A stretch of DNA of 47,253 bases from an uncultured Bacteriovoracaceae bacterium (GTDB lineage: Bacteria; Bdellovibrionota; Bacteriovoracia; Bacteriovoracales; Bacteriovoracaceae). Shown piece by piece: positions 25,933 through 34,168 of the stretch. The number at the start of each line of letters is the position of its first letter. Within the stretch, counting starts at the first letter, position 1. The stretch covers positions 1-47,253 of the forward strand of contig CAKZUQ010000021.1 in NCBI GenBank assembly GCA_937923325.1, written 5' to 3'. The position numbers and the translations under genes are program-made. The notes beneath the pieces are model-generated. The model was not told the origin of the DNA and made no database searches. It saw only the letters and a program-made list of their open reading frames with translations.

Positions 25933-27329
25933 TCTACAATAGCACCAACAAGATCATAATCAAGAACTTCACTAATTTCTACTTTTACGATATCGCCTAC
26001 CTGAGCAGAACCATCATTAATAAATACTTTTCCATCAATATCTGGCGCTTGTCCTTGATGCCTTCCTTGAAGAAGTAATTCTGTTTCTTCATGTTGACCT
26101 TCTACAAGAACTTCGATTGTTTGCCCAACAAACTCTTGATTTAATTCTCGAGCAATTTCTCTTTGAGCTTCATAGATTTTTTCAAAGCGTTCATCAATTA
26201 CTTCTTGAGGAACTTTGTCTTTAAGCCTTAAAGCTGGTGTTCCTTCTTCGTCAGAATATTTAAATACGCCAAGATGGTTAAATCGGCATTCAATAATTCC
26301 ATCTAATAATGATTGAAAGTCTTCTTCAGTCTCACCTGGAAAACCAACAATAACTGATGTTCTTAAAACGATTCCAGGGATTTTTTCACGAAGTGTTTTA
26401 ATCTTTTGCATAATTACTTCGCGAGTAACTTTCGTTCTATTCATTCTCTTAAGAACTTTATCTGAAAAGTGTTGAACTGGCATATCTAGGTATTTGCAGA
26501 TTTTATCTGAAGATGCCATTAAATCCATTACATCATCAGTTAAGTCATCTGGGTAAAAATAAAAAATTCTAACCCAGTCGGCACCAGATTGCTCGCTTAA
26601 AGATTTAAGCATATTATGAATAATTGGATTTTTATTATCTATTTTTTCAAAGCCTTCAAAGTCAGAGCCATAATCAGAGAAGTCTTGAGAAATTAAATTT
26701 AATTCACGAACACCAGTTTCTACTAAGTTCTTAGACTCAGCTACTAAAGAATCAATACTTCTAGATCTAAGCTTCCCTCTTAGTGTTGGGATAATACAAA
26801 ACGTACAATTTCGATTACATCCTTCTGATATTTTTAGCCAAGTTGTATAGAATGGCGATGTATTAATTCTTGGATCAAATTCTGTATGAATAAACTTTGG
26901 AATTTCAACAAAAGACTTCTTTTCAAGCCTTCCATCCTCCAGCGCATGTAATAACTGAACGATTTTATTATACTCACCAGTTCCAATAAAAAGATCTATC
27001 TCTGGCATTTCATCTTCTAATTCATTTGAATACCTTTGGGCCATACAACCACTCATTACAAGTGCTTTACAGTTTCCAACCTCAGGATCTTTAAAATCTG
27101 ACAACTCTAAAACTGTTTCAATTGATTCAGTCTTAGCTGCCTCGATAAATGAACATGTATTAACAATAATAACTTCTGCTTCTTCTGGCTTTTGAGAAAT
27201 CGTAAAACCATCTAAGCCCATATGACCTAACATTACCTCTGAGTCGACAAGGTTTTTTGAGCAACCCAGTGAAGTAAAATAAAGTGATTTATCAACAAAC
27301 ATTTTGTCTGAATTAGAAGTATTTTCCAT
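25929..27329 (-). CDS. rimO: Ribosomal protein S12 methylthiotransferase RimO
   Basis: RimO adds a beta-methylthio group to an Asp of ribosomal protein S12. ATG 27329 (466 aa) is preferred to an in-frame TTG at 27341 because GGGGA sits seven bases before it. The UPF0004 domain carries Cys23 (LGCSKNLVDSE, the RimO form of the motif), Cys59 (NTCSFIEAA) and Cys95 (GCMAQRY). The radical SAM cluster is Cys171, Cys175 and Cys178 (GCNRNCTFC), and a TRAM domain closes the protein. MiaB is less likely because of the GCSKNLVDSE signature. The gene is transcribed alone. Confidence 0.95.
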   Translation of the reverse strand: MENTSNSDKMFVDKSLYFTSLGCSKNLVDSEVMLGHMGLDGFTISQKPEEAEVIIVNTCSFIEAAKTESIETVLELSDFKDPEVGNCKALVMSGCMAQRYSNELEDEMPEIDLFIGTGEYNKIVQLLHALEDGRLEKKSFVEIPKFIHTEFDPRINTSPFYTTWLKISEGCNRNCTFCIIPTLRGKLRSRSIDSLVAESKNLVETGVRELNLISQDFSDYGSDFEGFEKIDNKNPIIHNMLKSLSEQSGADWVRIFYFYPDDLTDDVMDLMASSDKICKYLDMPVQHFSDKVLKRMNRTKVTREVIMQKIKTLREKIPGIVLRTSVIVGFPGETEEDFQSLLDGIIECRFNHLGVFKYSDEEGTPALRLKDKVPQEVIDERFEKIYEAQREIARELNQEFVGQTIEVLVEGQHEETELLLQGRHQGQAPDIDGKVFINDGSAQVGDIVKVEISEVLDYDLVGAIVD

Positions 27330-27481
27330 GCTTTTCCCCAAGGACTTAAATAATTAATTGAGGATTTCTAGCGTGAATGAAGCGATAAGTCTAAATATAA
27401 AAGACTTTAAGTAATATTTTCTAACCAACTCCAAACTTCAATGAAACCAACCAAATTTTATTGCAATTTCGGATGGTTACA

Positions 27482-27498
27482 AGGCGCACTAGGCGCCT
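27482..27498 (-). terminator. GC-rich hairpin after the small secreted protein gene
   Basis: AGGCGC (27482-27487) and GCGCCT (27493-27498) form a perfect 6-bp stem with loop ACTAG, six bases past the stop codon at 27505. It has no T run, so it may be a weak or Rho-assisted terminator at the end of the nad-TonB operon. Confidence 0.5.
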
Positions 27499-27504
27499 AT
27501 TAAA

Positions 27505-27987
27505 TTATAATTTATTATAGTAATAAACTGGATATCCACCATCTTTATCGCATGAATACTTAGTAACTGTATTTGGATTAGATATTGTAAGCTTGTTTCC
27601 ATTTACAACGTAAGTAAACTCTCCATACTCTTCAACTCCAAAAAGTTTTTTCTTTAAAATTCTTGTCCAAGTAGCTGCATTACATTTCACAGAAGTATTT
27701 GGAAGATCTCCTTCGTATTTTCCCTCTTGAGTATATGTAAACGTCCCCTTATTAACTTGAGTGCAGTCAAGTCTAAATGGAGCCCATGATCCTGACTTAG
27801 CATTAGCAGTCATAACCATTTCCGAGTCTGATACATCTAAGAAGATTTCATAAACCATAAACTTACCACCAAGCTTCATTACTTTTCCGCCTGTACACTG
27901 AATCTTTTCTACTTTGTACTTTCCAACAGGGATATTGGCCATCGCCCCAAAAGATACAAGCATTGTAATTAATACTAATAATTTCAT
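27505..27987 (-). CDS. Small secreted beta-rich protein of unknown function (160 aa)
   Basis: ATG 27987 is chosen over one at 28083: AGGAG lies seven bases upstream and the protein then begins with a signal peptide (KLLVLITMLVSFGAMA, cleavage near residue 18). The mature part looks like a small beta-barrel or lipocalin-like domain, with alternating strands and four Cys (IQC, LDC, VKC, YSC) that could form two disulfides. No family is recognised. It starts 10 nt after the receptor gene ends, so it is likely the last gene of the nadC-nadB-TonB-receptor unit and may bind the same ligand in the periplasm. That role is inference. Confidence 0.72.
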   Translation of the reverse strand: MKLLVLITMLVSFGAMANIPVGKYKVEKIQCTGGKVMKLGGKFMVYEIFLDVSDSEMVMTANAKSGSWAPFRLDCTQVNKGTFTYTQEGKYEGDLPNTSVKCNAATWTRILKKKLFGVEEYGEFTYVVNGNKLTISNPNTVTKYSCDKDGGYPVYYYNKL

Positions 27988-27997
27988 TAATTTCTCC

Positions 27998-29953
27998 TTA
28001 TATTTTAAAATTAATTGCAACTTTATAATCTTCACGACTTTCATATAAATGAGAGCCGTGCCTTCTATATTTTTTATTTCCAAGGTTATCTACACGTAAA
28101 TTAGTTTCAAAATATTTTCCAATTTTTTTTGACATGAATACATTATGTATAAAATACCCTGGTGTTTTTTCGGTTCTTTGGATTGTATCTTCATTAACTC
28201 TATTTTGCTCTTGAGTAACTAAACCCAAGTAGCCAAGACTCAAACCACTTTCCTCATTATAATATTTTGAACTTATTGTATAAAAGTCAGCAGGTAAATC
28301 TTCTAAATAGATCCCAAGTGACTCATTCTCTCCTCTAACTGTTGTATACGCAAAGCCTAATTCAACTCTATCATTTACATAAGTAAGACTTAGCTCCTGA
28401 CCTTGAAGTTTAACTTCATCAATATTCACAAACTGTGTTGTCCCATCATAATCATCTAGGGTTGAACGATCTATTCTTTCTAAGTAAATATAATCTTTTA
28501 TATTGTTTTCGTAATAGGAGTGAGAGAATTTAAATTGGTCATAAGATCCAAATCCCTCAAAAGTAAGAGTATAGCCTAACTCTCTTTGCTCCGAGTGCTC
28601 CGGTTTTAAATTTAAATTTGGAATAAAGTAATTGTCTCTAATTATAAAGTCATCACCTTTTGAATGTAGTCCTGAAGGAAATACTTCTCCAACATTTGGA
28701 GCATTCACAGACTCTATATAGTTTGCAAAGATACTTGTTTTTTCGTTTGGCTCTAAAGTTAATTCTAATTTCTTACTCAACACCTCATGCTCAATATTTT
28801 CAAACTCTGGACTATCCGCAACAAGTTTTATGCTTTGTAGTTTCAAGCCAGGAGTTGATGTTATCTTTCTATATTTAAAACTCTTTTCCACAAACGCTGA
28901 ATTAACAAGTCTAGAAGCATTAGGGTAAGATATAATCTCTTCTCCATTTTTACTTGATTCTAGTTCGTCAGATACAAAGTCTAATCCTAGTTTCCATTCA
29001 TTTATACTTCCTTTATAGCTAGCTCCATAAGTTTCAATTTCTCGAATAGCTTTTATATTTTCTTCTCTATTTGTTTTAACGACTTCTTGCTTATTTCTAT
29101 AAACCTGAAACTTATTTGAATCTGTTTGGTACTCTGCAGATACCGTTGTTTTTATAATTTTATTATCTGCCAACAAACTTTGTATTCTATTTGGAGGATT
29201 CAAACTAGGATCAAGTGGACTTGTGTCACTTCTTTCAAAATTTTCAACCGCAAACTTTAAATCATTGAAATAAACTTTTCCTAAGAAATTTGCTTCTTCA
29301 TATGCTGAATTCTCTAATTCTGTTTCATCATTTAGGTTTAAGTTATGAGCTTTTTTCTTTGAATAACTGACTAGTGCTTGTTGTCCATTATTTTTAAATG
29401 CTGATTTAATATTATAAATATTTTCTGTGTTTGCACTATTATTCTGATACTTTACCACTGAAGTAGTTTTTGAGTTTCTTTTTACCAAATCCTTTGGTTC
29501 GATTGTTCTAAAACTAACTCCCCCACCTAAACTTCCAGACTTTGATAAATCTCCTGAAGACTTATGAATCTTTACTGCGACAAGGTTCTCAACATCAGTT
29601 GCAATCATAGAAGTATGACCTGCTTTATAGTTTTGCTTAACACCGTCAATATACACAAATACTTTTTGAGAATCTAACCCTCTAACTTGAATCGACTCTC
29701 CAAAGCTTCTTGGACCTCTAGAAGTACTTGCTCCAGGAGTTAATCTAACAACATCATCGATAGAGGATACATTAGACTCTTTAATTTCTTCTGCATTTAT
29801 ATCCGTAACAGCTAATGCCTCTTCATCAGTAAAGGCTTCTTGCTCATGAGTGTATTTTATATTTTCGAGTTTGAACGTATTCGTACCTTCCTGACCAAAT
29901 GCAGGTGCAGCTAATAGCATAAATAATAAGCTTTTAAAGCAAAAATAAGACAT
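27998..29953 (-). CDS. TonB-dependent outer-membrane receptor, resembling heme/hemoglobin receptors
   Basis: This is a 651-aa receptor (an in-frame TTG at 29968 would add five residues). A signal peptide is followed by a plug domain (SIDDVVRLTPGAST, ESIQVRGLDSQKVFVYIDGV, GGGVSFRT) and a 22-strand-type barrel ending in Ile (VAINFKI). In the barrel, NAPNVGEVF, a His (SGLHSKG) and IPNLNLKPE line up with the FRAP-His-NPNL region of heme receptors. Ligand assignment to heme is therefore suggested, not proven. It follows a TonB-like gene by 23 nt and lies in an operon with nadC and nadB, so a cofactor or NAD-precursor ligand is also worth considering. A perfect palindrome sits just before the ATG. 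Confidence 0.86.
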   Translation of the reverse strand: MSYFCFKSLLFMLLAAPAFGQEGTNTFKLENIKYTHEQEAFTDEEALAVTDINAEEIKESNVSSIDDVVRLTPGASTSRGPRSFGESIQVRGLDSQKVFVYIDGVKQNYKAGHTSMIATDVENLVAVKIHKSSGDLSKSGSLGGGVSFRTIEPKDLVKRNSKTTSVVKYQNNSANTENIYNIKSAFKNNGQQALVSYSKKKAHNLNLNDETELENSAYEEANFLGKVYFNDLKFAVENFERSDTSPLDPSLNPPNRIQSLLADNKIIKTTVSAEYQTDSNKFQVYRNKQEVVKTNREENIKAIREIETYGASYKGSINEWKLGLDFVSDELESSKNGEEIISYPNASRLVNSAFVEKSFKYRKITSTPGLKLQSIKLVADSPEFENIEHEVLSKKLELTLEPNEKTSIFANYIESVNAPNVGEVFPSGLHSKGDDFIIRDNYFIPNLNLKPEHSEQRELGYTLTFEGFGSYDQFKFSHSYYENNIKDYIYLERIDRSTLDDYDGTTQFVNIDEVKLQGQELSLTYVNDRVELGFAYTTVRGENESLGIYLEDLPADFYTISSKYYNEESGLSLGYLGLVTQEQNRVNEDTIQRTEKTPGYFIHNVFMSKKIGKYFETNLRVDNLGNKKYRRHGSHLYESREDYKVAINFKI

Positions 29954-29954
29954 A

Positions 29955-29970
29955 GTTTGATATATCAAAC
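29955..29970 (-). promoter_or_regulatory. Perfect 16-bp palindrome at the receptor start codon
   Basis: GTTTGATATATCAAAC is its own reverse complement and ends one base before the ATG of the receptor gene. In mRNA it could hide the initiation region; in DNA it could bind a dimeric regulator. It does not resemble a Fur box. Confidence 0.55.
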
Positions 29971-29976
29971 AAACTT

Positions 29977-30546
29977 CTATTCGTAAATAACTGCAATCCG
30001 GGCTGTAAGAATTTCACTCTTCAATGATTCTGGCATCTTAGGAAGGTTCTCTATGTTTTGAATACCTTTTAGTGCGGAGTCATTAAGAGGATTTAACTTT
30101 GAAGGTTTAATAATTTTTAAATTTGATAAGTGGTTTGGCCAAGAAATATTAAAGCTTAGCTCTACTGTCCCTTTTAATTTTAACTTCTTTGATATTCGGT
30201 TCATATACTTATATTTTACGATCAAGCTTCTAACTTGTGATAAATATTTAGCAAGATCAGTCCTCTTCCCTTGATCTGTTTTACGAGTTTTATTTAATTC
30301 TAATTGTTCAGTTTTCTTTTTCTCAGTAACTTTTTGTTTCCGATTTGTTTTTGTACTTTTTAATCTTTCTATAATTTTTTGTTGTTTCTTTTTTTGTAAA
30401 ACTATATTTACAGTTGTTTTTACTTGGGATTCACCAATTTTTTGAGAATAACTTAACTTCTCAGTACTAATAAAACTGCTCAATCCAAAAAGGATAAATA
30501 CATGAATAATAATTGATAATGAAATTGATAGAAAAAACTTGTCCAT
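29977..30546 (-). CDS. TonB-like energy-transducing protein
   Basis: ATG 30546 (189 aa) overlaps the nadB stop in TAATG; another ATG at 30567 is possible. A single N-terminal membrane helix holds Ser11-x3-His15, the SxxxH motif by which TonB contacts ExbB/ExbD. The linker is Lys/Gln/Glu-rich with no proline, unlike the Pro-rich linker of classical TonB. The C-terminal domain (KLKLKGTVELSFNISWPN, LNPLNDSALKGIQ, ARIAVIYE) follows the TonB C-terminal pattern. It is probably a dedicated TonB for the receptor encoded next. No exbB or exbD is in the window. Confidence 0.82.
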   Translation of the reverse strand: MDKFFLSISLSIIIHVFILFGLSSFISTEKLSYSQKIGESQVKTTVNIVLQKKKQQKIIERLKSTKTNRKQKVTEKKKTEQLELNKTRKTDQGKRTDLAKYLSQVRSLIVKYKYMNRISKKLKLKGTVELSFNISWPNHLSNLKIIKPSKLNPLNDSALKGIQNIENLPKMPESLKSEILTARIAVIYE

Positions 30547-32108
30547 TAATCTTCTCGGTAAAAACATCCTGCTGATTTCTTATTTCTCACACTTGCAGTT
30601 AAAACCAAATGAGATACTTCCACAGCATTTCTTAAACCAATTAAATCATCTTCAAGTTTTGCATGTCTATAAAACTTATGGATTTCGTCTGACATTTCTC
30701 GAAACATCGCCCTGGCCCTTGCAAGTCTATTCTTAGATCTCTTAAGACCAAGGTAGTTCCACATTGTTTGCTTGATAGTTTGAATATCTTGAGACACAAG
30801 TCCTAAGTCAACTTCTCCCTCACCAATTCGCCACTCTCTAATCTTGTCTGAATCATAGTGACTAATATCTCCAATATTTTTTAAAATATCTTCTGCGGCA
30901 ATATATCCAAATGTTAAACCCTCTAATAAAGAAGTTGATGCCAATCTATTTGCCCCATGGAGACCAGTACTAGCAACCTCTCCTACAGCATATAGATGCG
31001 GGAGATTTGTTTTACCATCAAGATCTGTTTTTACTCCACCACACGTATAGTGAGCAGCAGGAACTACAGGTATCGGCTCTTTAGTAATATCTACTTTGTG
31101 TTCTAAGCAGTATTCATATATTGTAGGAAACCTTTCTCTAGTCCATTTATCATCTTTATTAGAAATATCTAAATAGACACAATCGTCTTTAAGCTCAATC
31201 ATTTCGGCAAGAATCGCTCGGGCAACAATATCACGTGGAGCAAGTTCTTTGTCCTCATGATATTTATGCATGAATGCTTGCCCTTTAGAGTTAACTAAAG
31301 TTCCACCCTCTCCACGAACTGCTTCAGTTATTAAAAAGCGTCTATGAACATTTTCGGAGAAAAAAGTTGTTGGATGAAATTGTATAAACTCCATGTTAGA
31401 AATATAAGCTCCTGCTCGATTTGCCATTGCATGACCATCTCCACGAGAACCACCTGTATTCGAATTATGTAAATACAGAGCACCAATTCCACCAGTTGCA
31501 AGAATTGTTTTCTTTGCCATTACTTTTTTTACAATCTCACTTTCTTGATCAAGAATATAAGCTCCCAGAACTTTATGAGATTCATATCTTTGATGGATGC
31601 TTATTCCATGATGATTAGGAGTTATCAAATCAATTGCTGTATGCTTTGTAAGAAACTCCACATTTGGAAATCTTTCTTTATTATCTAAATAGTTAAGAAG
31701 AGAAATCTGGATTTCTTTTCCTGTATAATCACCTTTGTATATAATTCTAGATTTAGAATGAGCTGCTTCTTTTGTGTAAAGCAAGTCTCCATTTTCATTT
31801 TTATTAAAATCTGTTTCAGATTTCTTTAAAAGAATTTCTTCTAAAATTTGAGCTGATCTATCTGAAAGTATTTGAGCTGCTTCTAGATTTGCAGTATAAG
31901 CACTCGCTTTATTAATATCATCAATTAGTTGATCATCTTCGCTAGCATAGATGATTCCACCTTGTGCCCAATGAGTATTTGTATTCTCCGGCCTATCTTC
32001 TCTTGTTGCAATTGCAATTTTCAGATTGTTTTCAGCAAGTTTAATTGCTGCAGATAATCCTGCAATCCCACTTCCAATAATTAGAATGTCATACTGAGAA
32101 GTACTCAT
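30546..32108 (-). CDS. nadB: L-aspartate oxidase
   Basis: NadB oxidises L-aspartate to iminoaspartate, the first step of de novo NAD synthesis. The 520-aa length is normal. The FAD loop GSGIAG (12-17), NTHWAQGGI, the active-site stretch EFIQFHPTTF, and ITEAVRGEGG with DIVARAI are all typical; the C-terminal helical domain is complete. It starts 2 nt after nadC (AAAAGG ribosome-binding site within nadC's end) and its stop overlaps the tonB-like start by one base. nadA, the usual partner, is not in the window. Confidence 0.96.
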   Translation of the reverse strand: MSTSQYDILIIGSGIAGLSAAIKLAENNLKIAIATREDRPENTNTHWAQGGIIYASEDDQLIDDINKASAYTANLEAAQILSDRSAQILEEILLKKSETDFNKNENGDLLYTKEAAHSKSRIIYKGDYTGKEIQISLLNYLDNKERFPNVEFLTKHTAIDLITPNHHGISIHQRYESHKVLGAYILDQESEIVKKVMAKKTILATGGIGALYLHNSNTGGSRGDGHAMANRAGAYISNMEFIQFHPTTFFSENVHRRFLITEAVRGEGGTLVNSKGQAFMHKYHEDKELAPRDIVARAILAEMIELKDDCVYLDISNKDDKWTRERFPTIYEYCLEHKVDITKEPIPVVPAAHYTCGGVKTDLDGKTNLPHLYAVGEVASTGLHGANRLASTSLLEGLTFGYIAAEDILKNIGDISHYDSDKIREWRIGEGEVDLGLVSQDIQTIKQTMWNYLGLKRSKNRLARARAMFREMSDEIHKFYRHAKLEDDLIGLRNAVEVSHLVLTASVRNKKSAGCFYRED

Positions 32109-32110
32109 AG

Positions 32111-32956
32111 TTACCTTTTATACTTTAATGATATATCAACATGTGGAGCATTGTAAGTAATTGAGCCAGAGCTAATGGCATCAACACCTTCAATCAAATA
32201 GTCTTTTAAATTATGCATTCCTATTCCACCTGAAACTTCGTATGTAACACCTTCTTTTTTTAATTTTACAGCATCTCTTATTTTATCAGGTGAGAAGTTA
32301 TCAAGCATGAAGTGCCTTATATTTAGTTCTAATCCAGCTTTTAACTCTTCTAGAGAATGTATTTCTACTATCGTTGGAGTGTAGAAAGAGTTTATATTTT
32401 CAAAGTACTCCAAGGCTTCTTTTAAGCCACCAAAGAATGATTTATGGTTATCTTTAACCATCCAGCAATCCACTTGTCCAAATCGATGATTTTTTCCACC
32501 ACCGGCCTGTACAGCATATTTCTCTAAAGCTCTATGACCAGGTGTCGTTTTTCTCGTATCAAGAATCGTAACTCCACTTCCTTTAGCGATATCTGTAAAT
32601 TTTTTTGTATATGTAGCAATTGAGCTAGCTTTTTGTAATAAGTTTAGCGCTATCCTCTCACCTGTTAATACAACATTAAAAGGAAGTTCAAACTCAATTT
32701 GAAAGCTATCTTTTTTTCTAACAGCATTTTTTTCATATTCAAGGAATTTTTCATAATCAACAACTCCTGGCTGCAGATAGTTGAAAGCTTCAAAAAAATA
32801 CGATAATCCAGCAATAGTCATATCGTCTTTAAACTTTAGCTGACACTGAACTATATCTTTTGGAAGCGCTTGAATATAATTAAAGTTTCTTGATATATCA
32901 TCTTCTTGGTAGAAGTTTTTAAACATTTGCCTTAAGGCTAATTGTGGTAAGTCCAT
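32111..32956 (-). CDS. nadC: Nicotinate-nucleotide pyrophosphorylase (carboxylating)
   Basis: NadC makes nicotinate mononucleotide from quinolinate and PRPP. The 281-aa protein has the family motifs TGERIALNLLQ (98-108), DTRKTTPGHR (133-142) and GGGKNHR (152-158), then IEVHS and VSGGI in the barrel's C-terminal half. It is the first gene of the five-gene minus-strand unit nadC-nadB-TonB-receptor-secreted protein. A 7-bp inverted repeat about 70 nt upstream could belong to its promoter. Confidence 0.96.
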   Translation of the reverse strand: MDLPQLALRQMFKNFYQEDDISRNFNYIQALPKDIVQCQLKFKDDMTIAGLSYFFEAFNYLQPGVVDYEKFLEYEKNAVRKKDSFQIEFELPFNVVLTGERIALNLLQKASSIATYTKKFTDIAKGSGVTILDTRKTTPGHRALEKYAVQAGGGKNHRFGQVDCWMVKDNHKSFFGGLKEALEYFENINSFYTPTIVEIHSLEELKAGLELNIRHFMLDNFSPDKIRDAVKLKKEGVTYEVSGGIGMHNLKDYLIEGVDAISSGSITYNAPHVDISLKYKR

Positions 32957-33028
32957 TCTCTATATTTCCTTTTACTATGCATTATTAACACTAAAACAAG
33001 GTCAAATCAAAACGAAGCGCAGCACAAT

Positions 33029-33061
33029 CTTGTATAACTTTAAACAACTTAGGGATACAAG
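33029..33061. promoter_or_regulatory. Inverted repeat in the nadC / ComEC-like intergenic region
   Basis: CTTGTAT (33029-33035) and ATACAAG (33055-33061) are perfect inverted arms separated by 19 nt in the 134-nt divergent gap. This could be an operator, but no known NAD-repressor site is recognised. Confidence 0.35.
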
Positions 33062-33090
33062 AACATAGCTGAAAGTGCATACCAACTATC

Positions 33091-34155
33091 ATGAAAATTT
33101 CTGTAATATTTTTATTCTCAATTTTCCTTCTATCTCAAATAAACAATCAAAGTATTCAGTTCAAAAAAAAGCAGCCTAATAAATTTAATAGTGATCGCCT
33201 AAGTAGTTGGAAACAAATAGATCGAGAGTTTTACTACTCATCACAAACTGGTAATAAAGGTAAGATAGACTTAAAATTAAAGTCTTCGCTCAAGGAATTT
33301 GGACTTATTCATCTCCTAACACCATCTGGAATACATCTAAGCTCACTCCTTTTATTCATTTTTCTGTTTTTAAAAAAGTCCTGGCACAAATATATTTATT
33401 TTTTGCTTTTAGGCTTAATTATGCCTCTAACAGGATATTACTCGCTAAAGAGAATCGTTATATTTCATATAATTAAGTGCTTCAAAATCTCAAATCAATA
33501 TGCATTTATTTTAACATTTATTATTGATCTAATTATTGGAGGTTATGCAAAGTCACCTCTAAGTTTTGCTTTCAGCTTTCTTTGCTGGGGTGTTATTATA
33601 TTCTCTACAGGCTCAAGATTTAAATTGGTTTATAATTTGTTCTTAGCTCAAGTTATCATTAGCTATTTTTCAAATTTACCCATTAACCTGCTTTCCCTAA
33701 TTATTAATCCAATATTTACCTCTTTATTCTCATTTCTTTTTCCCATAATGAGTATCAATTTTTGGATTCTACCTGAAACATCATTTGATTTTGTTTTACA
33801 GTTTATTTTTAAAATTTTTAGATTACTTATTATTTCTCTGTCAGAAAATACTAATTATTTGCTATTTATACCAACATCTTTGATGCTTCTTGTTCCTATT
33901 TTCCACAAACTCAGTTTCAAAAATATAGCCATAGCTTTTTTAATTTCTTCATCATCATTAGGGCCTAAAATGAAATCTTTAAGCTACTCACACAAAAAAG
34001 TAATTACTCCACTTCCATCAAAAACAGAAAGACTAAAGGTAAATTCAACGAGTTTTGATTATTGGGACAGGAAGTGTAGAGTAAATAGAAATACCAATAT
34101 TAAGAGAACAATTTGCAAAAAAAAGCCCTCCAAAAATGGAGGGCTTAGTATTTAA
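33091..34155 (+). CDS. Shortened ComEC/Rec2-like membrane protein
   Basis: ComEC forms the inner-membrane channel for DNA uptake. This 354-aa protein keeps the competence-domain signature (LKEFGLIHLLTPSGIHLSSLLL, residues 67-88; compare HLLAISGLH in the family) and about seven further hydrophobic segments. It has neither the N-terminal OB-fold domain nor the C-terminal metallo-beta-lactamase-like domain, so it is about half the usual size. A basic tail of 60 residues or so follows, and its final codons lie inside the tig terminator hairpin. It may be a channel-only ComEC variant, with other domains elsewhere, or a decaying copy. Confidence 0.68.
   Translation: MKISVIFLFSIFLLSQINNQSIQFKKKQPNKFNSDRLSSWKQIDREFYYSSQTGNKGKIDLKLKSSLKEFGLIHLLTPSGIHLSSLLLFIFLFLKKSWHKYIYFLLLGLIMPLTGYYSLKRIVIFHIIKCFKISNQYAFILTFIIDLIIGGYAKSPLSFAFSFLCWGVIIFSTGSRFKLVYNLFLAQVIISYFSNLPINLLSLIINPIFTSLFSFLFPIMSINFWILPETSFDFVLQFIFKIFRLLIISLSENTNYLLFIPTSLMLLVPIFHKLSFKNIAIAFLISSSSLGPKMKSLSYSHKKVITPLPSKTERLKVNSTSFDYWDRKCRVNRNTNIKRTICKKKPSKNGGLSI
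34117..34144 (-). terminator. Rho-independent terminator of tig, inside the ComEC-like coding region
   Basis: GCCCTCC (34125-34131) and GGAGGGC (34138-34144) form a strong stem, closed by a further A-T pair round a 4-nt loop. On the minus strand it is followed by eight T, an ideal terminator 25 nt past the tig stop. The plus-strand ORF reads through it before its TAA at 34153-34155. Confidence 0.92.
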
Positions 34156-34168
34156 AATCTTATTTTAA

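Noticed and set aside
28660..28878. 72-aa plus-strand ORF inside the TonB-dependent receptor gene
   Set aside because: It is antisense to conserved barrel sequence and shows no family features.
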